Source of the DNA: an uncultured Roseburia sp. | GTDB lineage: Bacteria > Bacillota > Clostridia > Lachnospirales > Lachnospiraceae | NCBI GenBank assembly: GCA_947088675.1 | Contig: CAMUHN010000033.1 | Span: 1 to 35,229, forward strand | DNA: 35,229 nucleotides | Direction of reading: 5' to 3' | Part shown: positions 16,719 through 25,398 of the stretch, piece by piece | How the letters are laid out: the number at the start of each line of letters is the position of its first letter | How positions within the stretch are numbered: position 1 is the stretch's first letter | Program-made: the position numbers and the translations under genes | Notes under the pieces: model-generated | What the model was told of the DNA's origin: nothing | The model's database searches: none | Seen by the model: the letters and a program-made list of their open reading frames with translations, nothing else

Positions 16719-18713
16719 TTACTGATACTGTCTGCGGAACTGTACCGGAGTCATATCGTAGGAAGCTTTAAACAGGCGGTTGAAATGTTCGACGTTTTCA
16801 TACCCGACATAGGCCGCAATGGATTCTACTGTCTGGTTCGTCTCCTTTAACATTTTGCGCGCTTTTTTCATGCGAGCCTGTTTGACTGCATCCTGAAATG
16901 TGACGCCTGCTTTCTCTTTAATATATTTGGAGAGATAAGTGCGCGACAGGTTAAAATGTTCGGACAGAGAGTCGAGCGTTACGTCCACATAGTTTTTCTG
17001 AATATAATTCATGATATCGACAATACGCTCCTCACGGCCCTCTTTGATATTTTCATATTTTGCCATCTTATTGGCGGCAGAGACAAGTGCGGCGATCGAA
17101 CTTTTGATAATATCTTCATCTATGCCGACGCCCCAGTAATTTTTGCCTTTGCAGATGATTTCAACATACGCGGCCGCTTTCGAGGAAGAACCCTGTGAGA
17201 TTGCGTGTTCCTCGTAGTTTGCAAGCTCGTAGCTGACGCCAAAATACATTTTAATTGCATTGCTGACGGCATCCAGACGGCCGTTTCCGCTGGTCTCAAT
17301 GACGCGGGCGGCCAGATCCTGTTCGATGGTTACTTTTGCAGTAATACCGTCTTTTTGTTCGAAGTGACAGTCCGGTATTTTGAAGATATCGTGGATATTG
17401 ATATAGTTTTCCTCAAAGATACGGTAAATATCGGTTGGGGACAGCTCCTGGTGCATACGGTCGGAGACGCCTTTGACCAGATACCCGATCTCCTCTTTCA
17501 TTTTATTCGGAAGCGACATCCCAAAGTTTTGTTTCAGGATATAGGCTACGCCTCCCTTGCCCGACTGGCTGTTGATGCGGATTACATCAGATTCGTATTC
17601 GCGTCCGACGTCTTTGGGGTCAATCGGAAGATAGGGCACATCCCACCGCTCGCCGCTTTTTCCTGCCTGCCGCCATTCCATGCCCTTTGAGATGGCATCC
17701 TGATGGGAACCGGAAAATGCGGTAAACACAAGATCGCCGGCATACGGCGTTCTCTCATATACATCCATTCTGGTAAATGTTTCATATTTTTCGCGGATGG
17801 AAGAAATATTGCCAAAATCCAGTTTCGGATCGACGCCGTGGCAGACCATATTCATGGCAAGCGTTACGAGATCGACATTGCCGGTGCGTTCACCGTTGCC
17901 GAACAGCGTGCCTTCGACGCGGTCTGCGCCTGCCAGAATGCCAAATTCCGCGTCGCTGATGCCGCAGCCTCTGTCGTTGTGCGGATGGACGCTCAATATG
18001 ACATTGTCCCTGTAATTTAAATGTTTATGAATATATTCGATCTGGCATGCGAAAACATGCGGCATTGCAATCTGTACTGTCGTAGGGATATTGATAATGG
18101 CCTTATGCGCTGCATCGGGCTTCCATACGTCAAGTACGGCGTTGCAGACTTCCACTGCGTAATCCACTTCTGTCCCGGGGAAACTCTCCGGACTGTACTC
18201 AAATGTGAAATTGCCGTCTGTCTCTTCGGCCAGTGTTTTTAAAAGTACGGCCCCGTCGATGGCAAGCTGTTTTACCTCTTCTTTGCTTTTTTTAAATACC
18301 TGCTCGCGCTGAGCGACTGAAGTTGAGTTGTAAAGATGAATCACTGCATGAGGCGCGCCTTTTACGGCTTCAAAGGTTTTTCGGATAATATGTTCCCTTG
18401 CCTGCGTCAGAACCTGGACTGTCACATCATCCGGTATCATATTCCGTTCAATTAAGGCGCGCATAAAATTATATTCGGTATCGGAGGCGGCAGGAAATCC
18501 TACTTCGATTTCCTTGAATCCGATGTTTACCAGCATTTCAAAAAATTCGAGTTTTTCTTCCAGGCTCATCGGCTCGATTAAAGCCTGATTTCCGTCTCTT
18601 AAATCCACACTGCACCAGATCGGCGGCTGCTCAATTGTATCTTTTTTTACCCAGTCATATGTCACTTCCGGCGGCATAAAATATGACCTGCCGTATTTCT
18701 TTGCGATATCCAT
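16719..18713 (-). CDS. leuA: 2-isopropylmalate synthase fused to an AraC DNA-binding domain
   Basis: This 664-residue protein condenses acetyl-CoA with 2-oxoisovalerate, the first step of leucine synthesis. The catalytic barrel has RDGNQ (39-43), the metal ligands His243 and His245 in VHPHND, and Asn279 in GERTGN. The spacing from His243 to Asn279 (36) equals that of the known family ligands. A LeuA C-terminal regulatory domain runs to about 545, and the last 105 residues are an AraC-type double HTH ([20 protein letters not shown], then [20 protein letters not shown] and [17 protein letters not shown]). GGAGG fixes the start at 18713. The fusion joins a leucine-binding enzyme to a DNA-binding domain, so it may be a self-sensing regulator; this is inference. 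Confidence 0.93.
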   Translation of the reverse strand: MDIAKKYGRSYFMPPEVTYDWVKKDTIEQPPIWCSVDLRDGNQALIEPMSLEEKLEFFEMLVNIGFKEIEVGFPAASDTEYNFMRALIERNMIPDDVTVQVLTQAREHIIRKTFEAVKGAPHAVIHLYNSTSVAQREQVFKKSKEEVKQLAIDGAVLLKTLAEETDGNFTFEYSPESFPGTEVDYAVEVCNAVLDVWKPDAAHKAIINIPTTVQIAMPHVFACQIEYIHKHLNYRDNVILSVHPHNDRGCGISDAEFGILAGADRVEGTLFGNGERTGNVDLVTLAMNMVCHGVDPKLDFGNISSIREKYETFTRMDVYERTPYAGDLVFTAFSGSHQDAISKGMEWRQAGKSGERWDVPYLPIDPKDVGREYESDVIRINSQSGKGGVAYILKQNFGMSLPNKMKEEIGYLVKGVSDRMHQELSPTDIYRIFEENYINIHDIFKIPDCHFEQKDGITAKVTIEQDLAARVIETSGNGRLDAVSNAIKMYFGVSYELANYEEHAISQGSSSKAAAYVEIICKGKNYWGVGIDEDIIKSSIAALVSAANKMAKYENIKEGREERIVDIMNYIQKNYVDVTLDSLSEHFNLSRTYLSKYIKEKAGVTFQDAVKQARMKKARKMLKETNQTVESIAAYVGYENVEHFNRLFKASYDMTPVQFRRQYQ

Positions 18714-18746
18714 TGTAATCCTCCGTTCGGTTTTCTCATGTCGTAT

Positions 18747-18776
18747 ATCGTAACACAACTTTTGCCGGTTGCGCAA
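18747..18776 (-). promoter_or_regulatory. possible promoter of leuA
   Basis: Minus strand TTGCGC (18776 to 18771), 18-base spacer, TACGAT (18752 to 18747), 34 bases before the start. TTGCGCAA just at the -35 is self-complementary. There is no room for a T-box leader. Confidence 0.4.
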
Positions 18777-18823
18777 GGTATGAATTTATCAAATTTATTG
18801 ATGTATTTTGTGGCTGCTGGTGA

Positions 18824-20170
18824 TCAGAGTTCGCACAGGCAGATTTTTGTATCGGCGCAGTCTTCTGTTTCGTACAGTCCGTTTTGATCGATTGTGTAGG
18901 GAGGAGTAAATCGGATATATCCATTTACAGAAAGCCGGTTTGCGCATCTTGCATACAGGCCGGGTATGCTGTGCGGGTACACATGGCGCACGGACGGCTG
19001 TTCGTCAAACCAGCCGGGAGATTGTGTGCCCTGTGGGCACATGGTAATTTCAAAATCAGACAGTCTGATATCGGAAAGGCGTGCGTTTTCCTCCCCTCCG
19101 AGAAAGATGCTGGATTCCGCTTTCATATAGATATGGTCAAACGTAATATTTCGGATGCTGCCGATTGGTGTTTTGGCGTCCATGCGCGATTTGTTCCGGT
19201 AGGTTGCATTGATAAAAATCGGTTCGCCGTTTCCCCACCACATAGCCGGGCCATTTTCGCGGTAAGCGTCCGCATATTTTCTGACGCTGCCGGTAATATG
19301 ATGGATATGAATGTTTTCAATGACGGCTCCGTCCCGGACCCAGATGCCGATTCCGCGGGAACAGTCCTGAATCACACAGTTTCCCATAACGAGGTTTCGA
19401 ATATCGCCGTGGGTTTCCGTCCCGATTTTCAGTGCGGAATCATGTGAGTAGAGGATGCAGTCGCTGATTGCAATATTTTCGCAGGATCCATAGCGTTCTG
19501 CCATCGGTTTTGTCGACTTTACGACAATCGCATCGTCGCCTGTTTTGACAATGCAGTTTGTGATAATGACATCTTTACAGCTGTCCGGGTCGATGCCGTC
19601 ATTATTTGCCCCGCGCAGATCGTTTAAGATGCGCACGCCGGAAACGATGACATGGCGGCAGCCTGCCATGTGCAGCGTCCAGAACGCAGCGTCCTTGATG
19701 GTGATATCACGTATGGTAAGGTTTTCCACATCCTCAAAAAAGGTAAGCCTTGGGCGAAACGACGTTACATGCAATGGGCTTTCATGGAAGCCTCCGTCCG
19801 TATCGTCGTCAAAGAAGACCTGATCGCCCTGTCCGTAGAGGACGCCGTTTCCGGAAATTGTGATGTCTCTGGCATGGCAGGCAAACAGAAAACAGCCGCC
19901 GTCCCATCCGGTTTCACGGTTATCGTCGGTAAAGAGCGCTGCAAAGTCCAAAATCTCGGAGGGTGAGAGGCTGCTGATTAAAACGGCTCCTCCCGCAAGG
20001 TGAAATTCGATATTGCTTTTTAACGTAATTGTCCCGCTTAAGAACCTGCCTGCCGGAATCACGACGCGCCCGCCGGAGACGGAAGCGTCGTCAATCGCTT
20101 TTTGAATGGCAGAAGCGCAGTTTGTACGGCCGTCCGCTACGGCCCCATAATCTAAAATATTATAATCCAT
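18824..20170 (-). CDS. glycoside hydrolase family 28 (polygalacturonase-like)
   Basis: This 448-residue right-handed beta-helix protein has the GH28 opening (YNILDYGAVADGRTN), PAGRFLSGTITLKSNIEFHL, and the catalytic blocks ANNDGIDPDSC (equivalent to NTDG), TGDDAIVVKS (the DD pair), and YSHDSALKIGTET near 265, where classical members have GHG. GAGG precedes the ATG at 20170. There is no signal peptide, so it acts in the cytoplasm, presumably on short galacturonide or rhamnogalacturonan oligomers already imported. It lies downstream of glgC-glgD, behind a terminator-like hairpin. Confidence 0.88.
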   Translation of the reverse strand: MDYNILDYGAVADGRTNCASAIQKAIDDASVSGGRVVIPAGRFLSGTITLKSNIEFHLAGGAVLISSLSPSEILDFAALFTDDNRETGWDGGCFLFACHARDITISGNGVLYGQGDQVFFDDDTDGGFHESPLHVTSFRPRLTFFEDVENLTIRDITIKDAAFWTLHMAGCRHVIVSGVRILNDLRGANNDGIDPDSCKDVIITNCIVKTGDDAIVVKSTKPMAERYGSCENIAISDCILYSHDSALKIGTETHGDIRNLVMGNCVIQDCSRGIGIWVRDGAVIENIHIHHITGSVRKYADAYRENGPAMWWGNGEPIFINATYRNKSRMDAKTPIGSIRNITFDHIYMKAESSIFLGGEENARLSDIRLSDFEITMCPQGTQSPGWFDEQPSVRHVYPHSIPGLYARCANRLSVNGYIRFTPPYTIDQNGLYETEDCADTKICLCEL

Positions 20171-20201
20171 GTTTTTCCTCATTTCTAATCTGGTGAAAGG
20201 G

Positions 20202-20247
20202 AAAACCCCCTGTATATCAGATGAAGAAATCAAATACAGGAGGTTTT
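20202..20247 (-). terminator. terminator-like hairpin between glgD and the GH28 gene
   Basis: AAAACC-CCTGTAT pairs with ATACAGG-GGTTTT with one mismatch, and on the minus strand it ends in GGTTTT. It begins only nine bases after the glgD stop codon, so it should end most glgCD transcripts. Confidence 0.65.
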
Positions 20248-20255
20248 GCGATTGA

Positions 20256-21398
20256 TTATACAGTTTGTTTTTTTGCGATAAATACAGGGAATGTATCGGT
20301 GCCTTTTAATTCTTTTCCGGCTGTGATATGTACATTCTTATCTGAAACGACATATTCCAGCTGAGCGCCCTCTTCTACAGTGGTATCCTGCATCAGTACG
20401 CAGTTTTTCACTTTTGCCCCTTTGGCAATTTTGACGCCTCGGAATAAAATAGAGTTTTCTACATCGCCCTCAATGATACAGCCGTCCGCCGCCATAATAT
20501 TATTGACTTTTGCGCCTGTGATATAGCGTGTCGGCGTATCGTCACGTATTTTGGTATAAACCGGATTGCCCTCAAAGAGCGCGTCCAGATTTTTGGCATC
20601 CAAAAGCTTCATGTTTTCGTCAAAATAACTCTTCATGTCGCAGATGCGCGCCGCATACCCCGTATGTTCATATGCCTGTACATTTAAAGTGTCAAGCTGC
20701 GGTTCCAGAATATCGCGTTCAAAGTAGATATAACCCTTGACATATGCGGATTCAATCTGGCTGATCAGAAGTTCGCGGTCTATAATATAGATGTTCATCG
20801 AGAAATCCTGTACGCCGGCATCTTTTGGATTGATGCGAATTTCTCTGACACGTCCGTCTTCGATACGAAGCGTATAGGAAAACGTATCGCTGGTCGGATT
20901 TTCTTCCACTGCTTTGGCCGGAACCTCCGCTTTCACATAGGCAACCGTAACATCGGCGCCGCTATTCATATGTGTATTGATAAAATCGCTGAAATTAAAG
21001 TTTACGGCGATATTCGCATCTGACATCACGACATATTTTTCTTTCTGGCTTTTCAGAAATGTCAGTATGCTTGCAAGCGCTTCCACACGGCCATGATAGA
21101 TTTTAACTGCTTTCTGCGCGAACGGAGGGATAATATTCAGTCCGCCGTTTTTGCGGGTCAGATCCCAGGCGCGGCCGGAACCTAAATGGTCTAACAGGGA
21201 GTGGTAGTTTTTGCGTACCACAATGGAAATATTGTCAATCCCGCAGTTTGCCATTCCCGAAAGGATAAAATCAATCATCCGGTAACGGCTTGCAAACGGT
21301 ATGGATGCCATTAGCCGCTCGCTTGTGAGCTCCGGCACAAGTGAATCGTAACTGTTTGGAAAAATGATGCCAAGAGCATCTGCATTAGAATTTACCAT
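20256..21398 (-). CDS. glgD: glucose-1-phosphate adenylyltransferase subunit GlgD
   Basis: This 380-residue protein is the second, regulatory-type subunit of the Firmicute ADP-glucose pyrophosphorylase. It keeps the nucleotidyltransferase fold ([20 protein letters not shown] near 36-55), but the N-terminal GGxGxRL loop is replaced by [11 protein letters not shown], as in other GlgD proteins. The C-terminus is a left-handed beta-helix ([20 protein letters not shown]). It starts inside the end of glgC (seven-base overlap), with GGAGGG ahead, so the two subunits are made together for a heterotetramer. Role: ADP-glucose supply for glycogen. Confidence 0.95.
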   Translation of the reverse strand: MVNSNADALGIIFPNSYDSLVPELTSERLMASIPFASRYRMIDFILSGMANCGIDNISIVVRKNYHSLLDHLGSGRAWDLTRKNGGLNIIPPFAQKAVKIYHGRVEALASILTFLKSQKEKYVVMSDANIAVNFNFSDFINTHMNSGADVTVAYVKAEVPAKAVEENPTSDTFSYTLRIEDGRVREIRINPKDAGVQDFSMNIYIIDRELLISQIESAYVKGYIYFERDILEPQLDTLNVQAYEHTGYAARICDMKSYFDENMKLLDAKNLDALFEGNPVYTKIRDDTPTRYITGAKVNNIMAADGCIIEGDVENSILFRGVKIAKGAKVKNCVLMQDTTVEEGAQLEYVVSDKNVHITAGKELKGTDTFPVFIAKKQTV

Positions 21399-22600
21399 TG
21401 TTCTTCACCCTCCTTTACATCATTGCTGACCATTGCGTTCGGTCCTACTTTAGCGCGTTCTCCGATGGTGACGCCCGGTCCTACCGTTGCAACGCCTTTT
21501 TCGCCTTCGGCCGGCATTGCGCCAACGACGGCATGCTGCCCGATTTCAACATTTTCTCCGACAATACAATGGGATACGACTGCGCCGGAGCGTATTACGG
21601 TATTGCCCATGATAACGGCATCTTCAACCTTTGCACCCTCCTCTACTTTAACGCCGGCGAAGAGGATGGAATGTTTTACGGTTCCGTCAACGCGGCATCC
21701 GTCTGTGATCATCGAATTTTCTACGAGGGCGTCGGCGCTGATGCGATGGCCTGTCATACCGCTGTTGCGGCTGTAGATTTTCCAGTTTTCGTCAAACAGG
21801 TTGATCCCGCTGTCCTCCGGGTTTAAGACCTCCATATTTGCTTCCCAGAGAGAGGGAATTGTTCCGACGTCTTTCCAGTATCCGCTGAAATGGTAGGCAT
21901 ACATACGGCGACCGTCTTTCAGCAGATTCGGAATGATATTGTTGCCGAAATCGTTTTCGGATGTGGGGTCGGCTTCGTCTTCGACAAGATATTTGCGAAG
22001 GACGTCCCAATTGAAGATATAAATTCCCATGGAGGCGAGATTTGATTTCGGCTCCTTTGGTTTTTCCTGAAACTCGGTGATCCGGTCGTCTTCATCTGCA
22101 ACCATAAGGCCGAATCGTGATGCGTCTTCCCACGGAACCTCCATAACTGCCACGCTGAATTCAGCGTTTTTTTCCTTGTGGAATTTTAAGAAATCGCTGT
22201 AATCCTGCTTACAGATCTGGTCGCCCGACAGGATGATGACATACTTCGGGTTGTAACGCTCAATAAACGGAATGTTCTGATAAATTGCATTTGCCGTTCC
22301 TTTGTACCAGTCGGAGCCGGATGCCTGCTGATAGGGCGGCAGGACATGTACGCCGCCGTGCAGCCTGTCAAGATCCCAGGGCTGTCCGTTTCCGATGTAT
22401 TCATTCAGTACCAGCGGCTGATACTGCGTCAGAATGCCGACCGTATCAATGCCGGAGTTTACACAGTTTGACAGTGGGAAATCAATAATGCGGTATTTCC
22501 CGCCAAAAGGTACTGCCGGTTTTGCCAGTTTTTGTGTCAGTACGTAAAGTCGTGAGCCCTGACCACCGGCAAGAAGCATTGCTATCATTTCTTTAGCCAT
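21392..22600 (-). CDS. glgC: glucose-1-phosphate adenylyltransferase GlgC
   Basis: This 402-residue catalytic subunit makes ADP-glucose from ATP and glucose-1-phosphate. Visible motifs: [11 protein letters not shown] near 8-18, [19 protein letters not shown] near 26-44, GTANAIYQN near 105, [10 protein letters not shown] near 130, [10 protein letters not shown] near 190, and YWKDVGTI near 246, followed by the beta-helix domain. GAGGGGG lies before the ATG. Glycogen synthase, branching and debranching enzymes are not in the window. Length and motifs are intact. Confidence 0.96.
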   Translation of the reverse strand: MAKEMIAMLLAGGQGSRLYVLTQKLAKPAVPFGGKYRIIDFPLSNCVNSGIDTVGILTQYQPLVLNEYIGNGQPWDLDRLHGGVHVLPPYQQASGSDWYKGTANAIYQNIPFIERYNPKYVIILSGDQICKQDYSDFLKFHKEKNAEFSVAVMEVPWEDASRFGLMVADEDDRITEFQEKPKEPKSNLASMGIYIFNWDVLRKYLVEDEADPTSENDFGNNIIPNLLKDGRRMYAYHFSGYWKDVGTIPSLWEANMEVLNPEDSGINLFDENWKIYSRNSGMTGHRISADALVENSMITDGCRVDGTVKHSILFAGVKVEEGAKVEDAVIMGNTVIRSGAVVSHCIVGENVEIGQHAVVGAMPAEGEKGVATVGPGVTIGERAKVGPNAMVSNDVKEGEEQW

Positions 22601-22635
22601 AACGAAATTACCCCCTCATGCGGTTTTATTATCCA

Positions 22636-22644
22636 ATTCTACCA
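22636..22644 (-). promoter_or_regulatory. extended -10 of the glgCD promoter
   Basis: On the minus strand TGG-TAGAAT fits an extended -10 (TGnTAnnnT); the -35 is weak. It lies 36 bases upstream of the glgC start. Confidence 0.45.
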
Positions 22645-22715
22645 TAAAGCTTTGAAAAATGATAGAGAAAATGTACATTTTTCCCAAAAAAATTACACAC
22701 ATTTCCAGAAAACCA

Positions 22716-23537
22716 TCACATTTCACAGATCATTTTGTCGGATTTTAAAATATGATTGGACAGCCAGCCAAACAGAAATTCGGTCAGTTCCTCCAGATAG
22801 CTCTGTTGGTTGTCATCCATCTGCTCTAAATTGATTTCGCGCAGTTTTGTGATAAAGCTCTGATGGGCAAGCTTTTGTGCCTCCAGTCCGGAATAGTGGA
22901 TGCTTTCCATATACTCTTCTTCGTCCCGGAAATGTTCTTCCGTATAGTCTTTTAGTCTGTTTAAGACGGCCACGATTTCGTCGTAACGGTCAAAACAGTC
23001 CTGATCCTGTACAAGACGGTTTGCCTCCGCGATAATTTCAAACAATGTCCGGTGCTCCCCGTCGATCAGTGGAATACCGGTTTTGTATCTGTCCGTAAAT
23101 TCACATGGATTTTTGGTGTTGCGCCATTCCTGCAGCGGCGGCATCTTACCGATCAGTATATCACTGTTGATAATATGGGCATAAAGCCATCTGGTCAGAT
23201 AATGCATCAGGTCTGTTAATGCGGTCTGCTGCTGTTCCAGTTCGTCGATTTGAAAGATGTCCATGGCGTTCATCTTTTCCCGAAACTGCATATGCTGTTT
23301 TTTCTGGATATCCAGCTCCGGGTCATTGATTGCCGCCATATATGCTTCTTCGCGTGTAAAATGGCAGTCCGCATAATCCTGCAGTTCGGCTACGATGTCT
23401 TTGATCTGATTGTATTTGTCAGGTATGTACTGGTTGCCAAGCAGCACGAGCACTTCGTTCATCAGTTCGAACAGTTTTTTGTGGTCGCTGTCCAGTTGTT
23501 CTATGCCAATCAGGCAGTCATCCGTAAATTTGTACAA
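22716..23537 (-). CDS. tandem two-domain bacteriohemerythrin
   Basis: This 273-residue protein is two hemerythrin domains in a row. Domain 1 (about 1-132) has ligand motifs DSDHKKLF, CHFTREEAYM, KKQHMQF and WLYAHIINSD. Domain 2 (about 145-273) repeats them as DGEHRTLF, EHFRDEEEYM, LAHQSF and WLSNHILKSD. Each set should bind a di-iron centre for oxygen binding or sensing, which in anaerobes is thought to serve oxygen scavenging or delivery to signalling proteins. The only in-frame start is TTG at 23537, preceded by AAAGGAAG. No transmembrane or signalling domain is attached. Confidence 0.93.
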   Translation of the reverse strand: MYKFTDDCLIGIEQLDSDHKKLFELMNEVLVLLGNQYIPDKYNQIKDIVAELQDYADCHFTREEAYMAAINDPELDIQKKQHMQFREKMNAMDIFQIDELEQQQTALTDLMHYLTRWLYAHIINSDILIGKMPPLQEWRNTKNPCEFTDRYKTGIPLIDGEHRTLFEIIAEANRLVQDQDCFDRYDEIVAVLNRLKDYTEEHFRDEEEYMESIHYSGLEAQKLAHQSFITKLREINLEQMDDNQQSYLEELTEFLFGWLSNHILKSDKMICEM

Positions 23538-23575
23538 AGCAGTCTCTTCCTTTCCCGTTTAATTTATTTTTTTCA

Positions 23576-23604
23576 ATTGTATCATATCAAAAACAGGTTG
23601 TCGA
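23576..23604 (-). promoter_or_regulatory. promoter of the hemerythrin gene
   Basis: Minus strand TCGACA (23604 to 23599), 17-base spacer, TACAAT (23581 to 23576). Confidence 0.6.
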
Positions 23605-23644
23605 GCATTCCCGTTCGTCAAAAAGTCCGATAAATAGAGGATGG

Positions 23645-24214
23645 TTACTGTTCATGGACGAAAGGCCGCTCATCGTATTTTTTACAGGGTCCCTTCTGGA
23701 TGATATTTAAATTTTTGCAGAGGACATAGCGTTCCCAGCCGTTTGGTTTTATGGTTTTGCAGACGATTCGGTAGCCAAGACGCAGAAAATTCTGCAGGCT
23801 GTACGGATTTTTGGGTGAGACGGTCGCCATCAGATAACGGTACGGCGAAAGCTGTTCGGCTGCTTCTGCTGCAGAAAGAAGTTTTCGCTGTAGTCCCATA
23901 CCGCGGAAATCTGAAAGAATTGCGACAGAGTCCATATAGGCGGTTTTCAGGAGTTCCGCAGGGGACAGATTAAGATAACGGCCGAGATGATCAGGTTCGT
24001 CTCCTGGAAAATGCACAAGCAAAAACCCGACAATGCGGTTTTTTTCGTCGCAGGCCTTTAATGCAAATCCTTTTTGTGTCAGTGTTTCCTGGATATAGGC
24101 GAGGTCGTCTGCAAAATACAGTTCTTTGTCAGTCATAGAATTTTTTACTTCGTGCATGACGCGATAAATATCCTTATCGTCAGTTGGTTTTGCGAAAGTC
24201 AAAACAGGTTCCAT
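23645..24214 (-). CDS. GNAT-family acetyltransferase
   Basis: This 189-residue protein has motif A MDSVAILSDFRGMGLQRKLL near 95-115 (R-x-x-G-x-G acetyl-CoA loop) and the motif B segment MATVSPKNPYSLQNFLRLGY near 130-150, where the substrate amine usually lies. GGGAG precedes the ATG. The C-terminal tail (KGPCKKYDERPFVHEQ) is polar. The substrate is unknown. It is transcribed towards the hemerythrin gene, with its promoter near 24230-24290 not clearly resolved. Confidence 0.87.
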   Translation of the reverse strand: MEPVLTFAKPTDDKDIYRVMHEVKNSMTDKELYFADDLAYIQETLTQKGFALKACDEKNRIVGFLLVHFPGDEPDHLGRYLNLSPAELLKTAYMDSVAILSDFRGMGLQRKLLSAAEAAEQLSPYRYLMATVSPKNPYSLQNFLRLGYRIVCKTIKPNGWERYVLCKNLNIIQKGPCKKYDERPFVHEQ

Positions 24215-24315
24215 ATCAGTCTCCCTGCGCTGAATTATGATTCAGCTCTTTTTCCTTATTTTATCTGATTTGTCTTCGGATGCAACAAAAAATAGAAAAA
24301 AAATGAAAAAAACAC

Positions 24316-24344
24316 TGGACAAATAAAAGTCAGTGTGATAATAT
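24316..24344 (+). promoter_or_regulatory. promoter of tRNA-Pro
   Basis: TGGACA (24316-24321), 17-base spacer, TAATAT (24339-24344); an overlapping TATAAT sits at 24342-24347. The tRNA begins 42 bases on. Confidence 0.6.
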
Positions 24345-24386
24345 AATTAAGCGCGATTCAGTAAGGAATCGGCGATACATATTTAG

Positions 24387-24460
24387 CGGCGCGTGGCTCA
24401 GCTTGGTAGAGCGCATCGTTCGGGACGATGAGGTCGCAGGTTCAAATCCTGTCGCGCCGA
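24387..24460 (+). tRNA. tRNA-Pro(CGG)
   Basis: A 74-base cloverleaf: acceptor CGGCGCG pairs with CGCGCCG, the D-arm is GCTCAGCTTGGTAGAGC, and the anticodon stem CATCG pairs with CGATG around TTCGGGA. The anticodon CGG (24421-24423) is followed by G37, as expected for proline. The T-arm is GCAGGTTCAAATCCTGT. CCA is not encoded. Confidence 0.95.
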
Positions 24461-24468
24461 TTCTTACT

Positions 24469-24505
24469 AAAAAATATGGGCTTTTTCGGAAGCCCATATT
24501 TTTTT
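24469..24505 (+). terminator. intrinsic terminator after tRNA-Pro
   Basis: AAAAAATATGGGCTT pairs with AAGCCCATATTTTTT around TTTCGG, nine bases after the tRNA, ending in a run of T. The A run on the other side lets it also serve the convergent gene ending at 24537. Confidence 0.9.
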
Positions 24506-24536
24506 AATATGTACTTATAAGTTTGCTCTGAAAATG

Positions 24537-25289
24537 TTATCCCTGTACAAGCAGCGGCACATATCCTCTGTTTTCAATACGTTCAAGTTCCCTTTCAAGC
24601 CAGAGATATTTCCGTCTCACGCTGTCTTCTTTATAACCGTTTAAATTTCTGTCAATCAAATTTTTCAGCTTAAGATACTGTTCAGAATTTTCAATTTCTT
24701 CCCAGGTGCGCTCTTTTCCCAGATATCGTTCGATACAGTCGATGTAATAATACCCGTCTTCATCTTTTGGTAAGTCATGGCCGTGATCTACGGAAACTCT
24801 TCTTCCAACAGTAATGTCGTTAGATATAATGATTCTCGGATATACAGCATACTTTTCCTGTGCCCAATATGCGTCTACAAGTCCTTTGCCAAATACGAGA
24901 TTTTTATTCAGGTAAAAATCTCCTACGGCAATGGCGCCGCGGAGTAATATCGGGTCTTCCAGATGCAACAGCAGTTCCTGAATGCTGTTGCAGACGTCGA
25001 TAACGACGGCCAGAGATTCAGGATGCCAATCTGGTGCGGCGACTACGATGCTGTCCGACATAATATGTATTTTCGTTTCTTTCAGAGATTCGTTATAGCG
25101 GCGGTATCCCTCTCCCTTTGGAGAGAGATCATCATCTGTGACTGCATGCCACAAAGCTCTGACTGCTTCCCTGTCTGTTATGATGGACTTAAAGATATCA
25201 AGAACTCTGTCAAAACTACTTGTATTGACTATATTTTTGAAACCCAGAATATCCAGAAAAGCAATTATAAATGATTCATAGTCAGTCAT
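24537..25289 (-). CDS. class III nucleotide cyclase-fold protein
   Basis: This 250-residue soluble protein has the sequence pattern of the cyclase homology domain. The first strand is IIAFLDILGFKNIV, with a metal-type Asp at 13. The second is IHIMSDSIVVAAP, with Asp79. Then come ILLRGAIAVGDFYLNKN near 115-130, GKGLVDAYWAQEKYAVYPRI near 135-153, and a helical C-terminus. Both Asp positions are kept, so nucleotide cyclisation is possible but unproven; many proteins of this kind have no assigned function. AAGGAG fixes the start at 25289; the frame is open upstream. It lies 109 bases downstream of the LtaS-like gene in the same direction. Confidence 0.65.
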   Translation of the reverse strand: MTDYESFIIAFLDILGFKNIVNTSSFDRVLDIFKSIITDREAVRALWHAVTDDDLSPKGEGYRRYNESLKETKIHIMSDSIVVAAPDWHPESLAVVIDVCNSIQELLLHLEDPILLRGAIAVGDFYLNKNLVFGKGLVDAYWAQEKYAVYPRIIISNDITVGRRVSVDHGHDLPKDEDGYYYIDCIERYLGKERTWEEIENSEQYLKLKNLIDRNLNGYKEDSVRRKYLWLERELERIENRGYVPLLVQG

Positions 25290-25398
25290 TTTTATTTTCT
25301 CCTTTGATTTTCCACATTGGAACGGATACGGTATAGGAAGCGCATACCGTATCCGGTGGGAAGCGGCGTTACGTATTATTCTGTTGACAGCAGCAATC

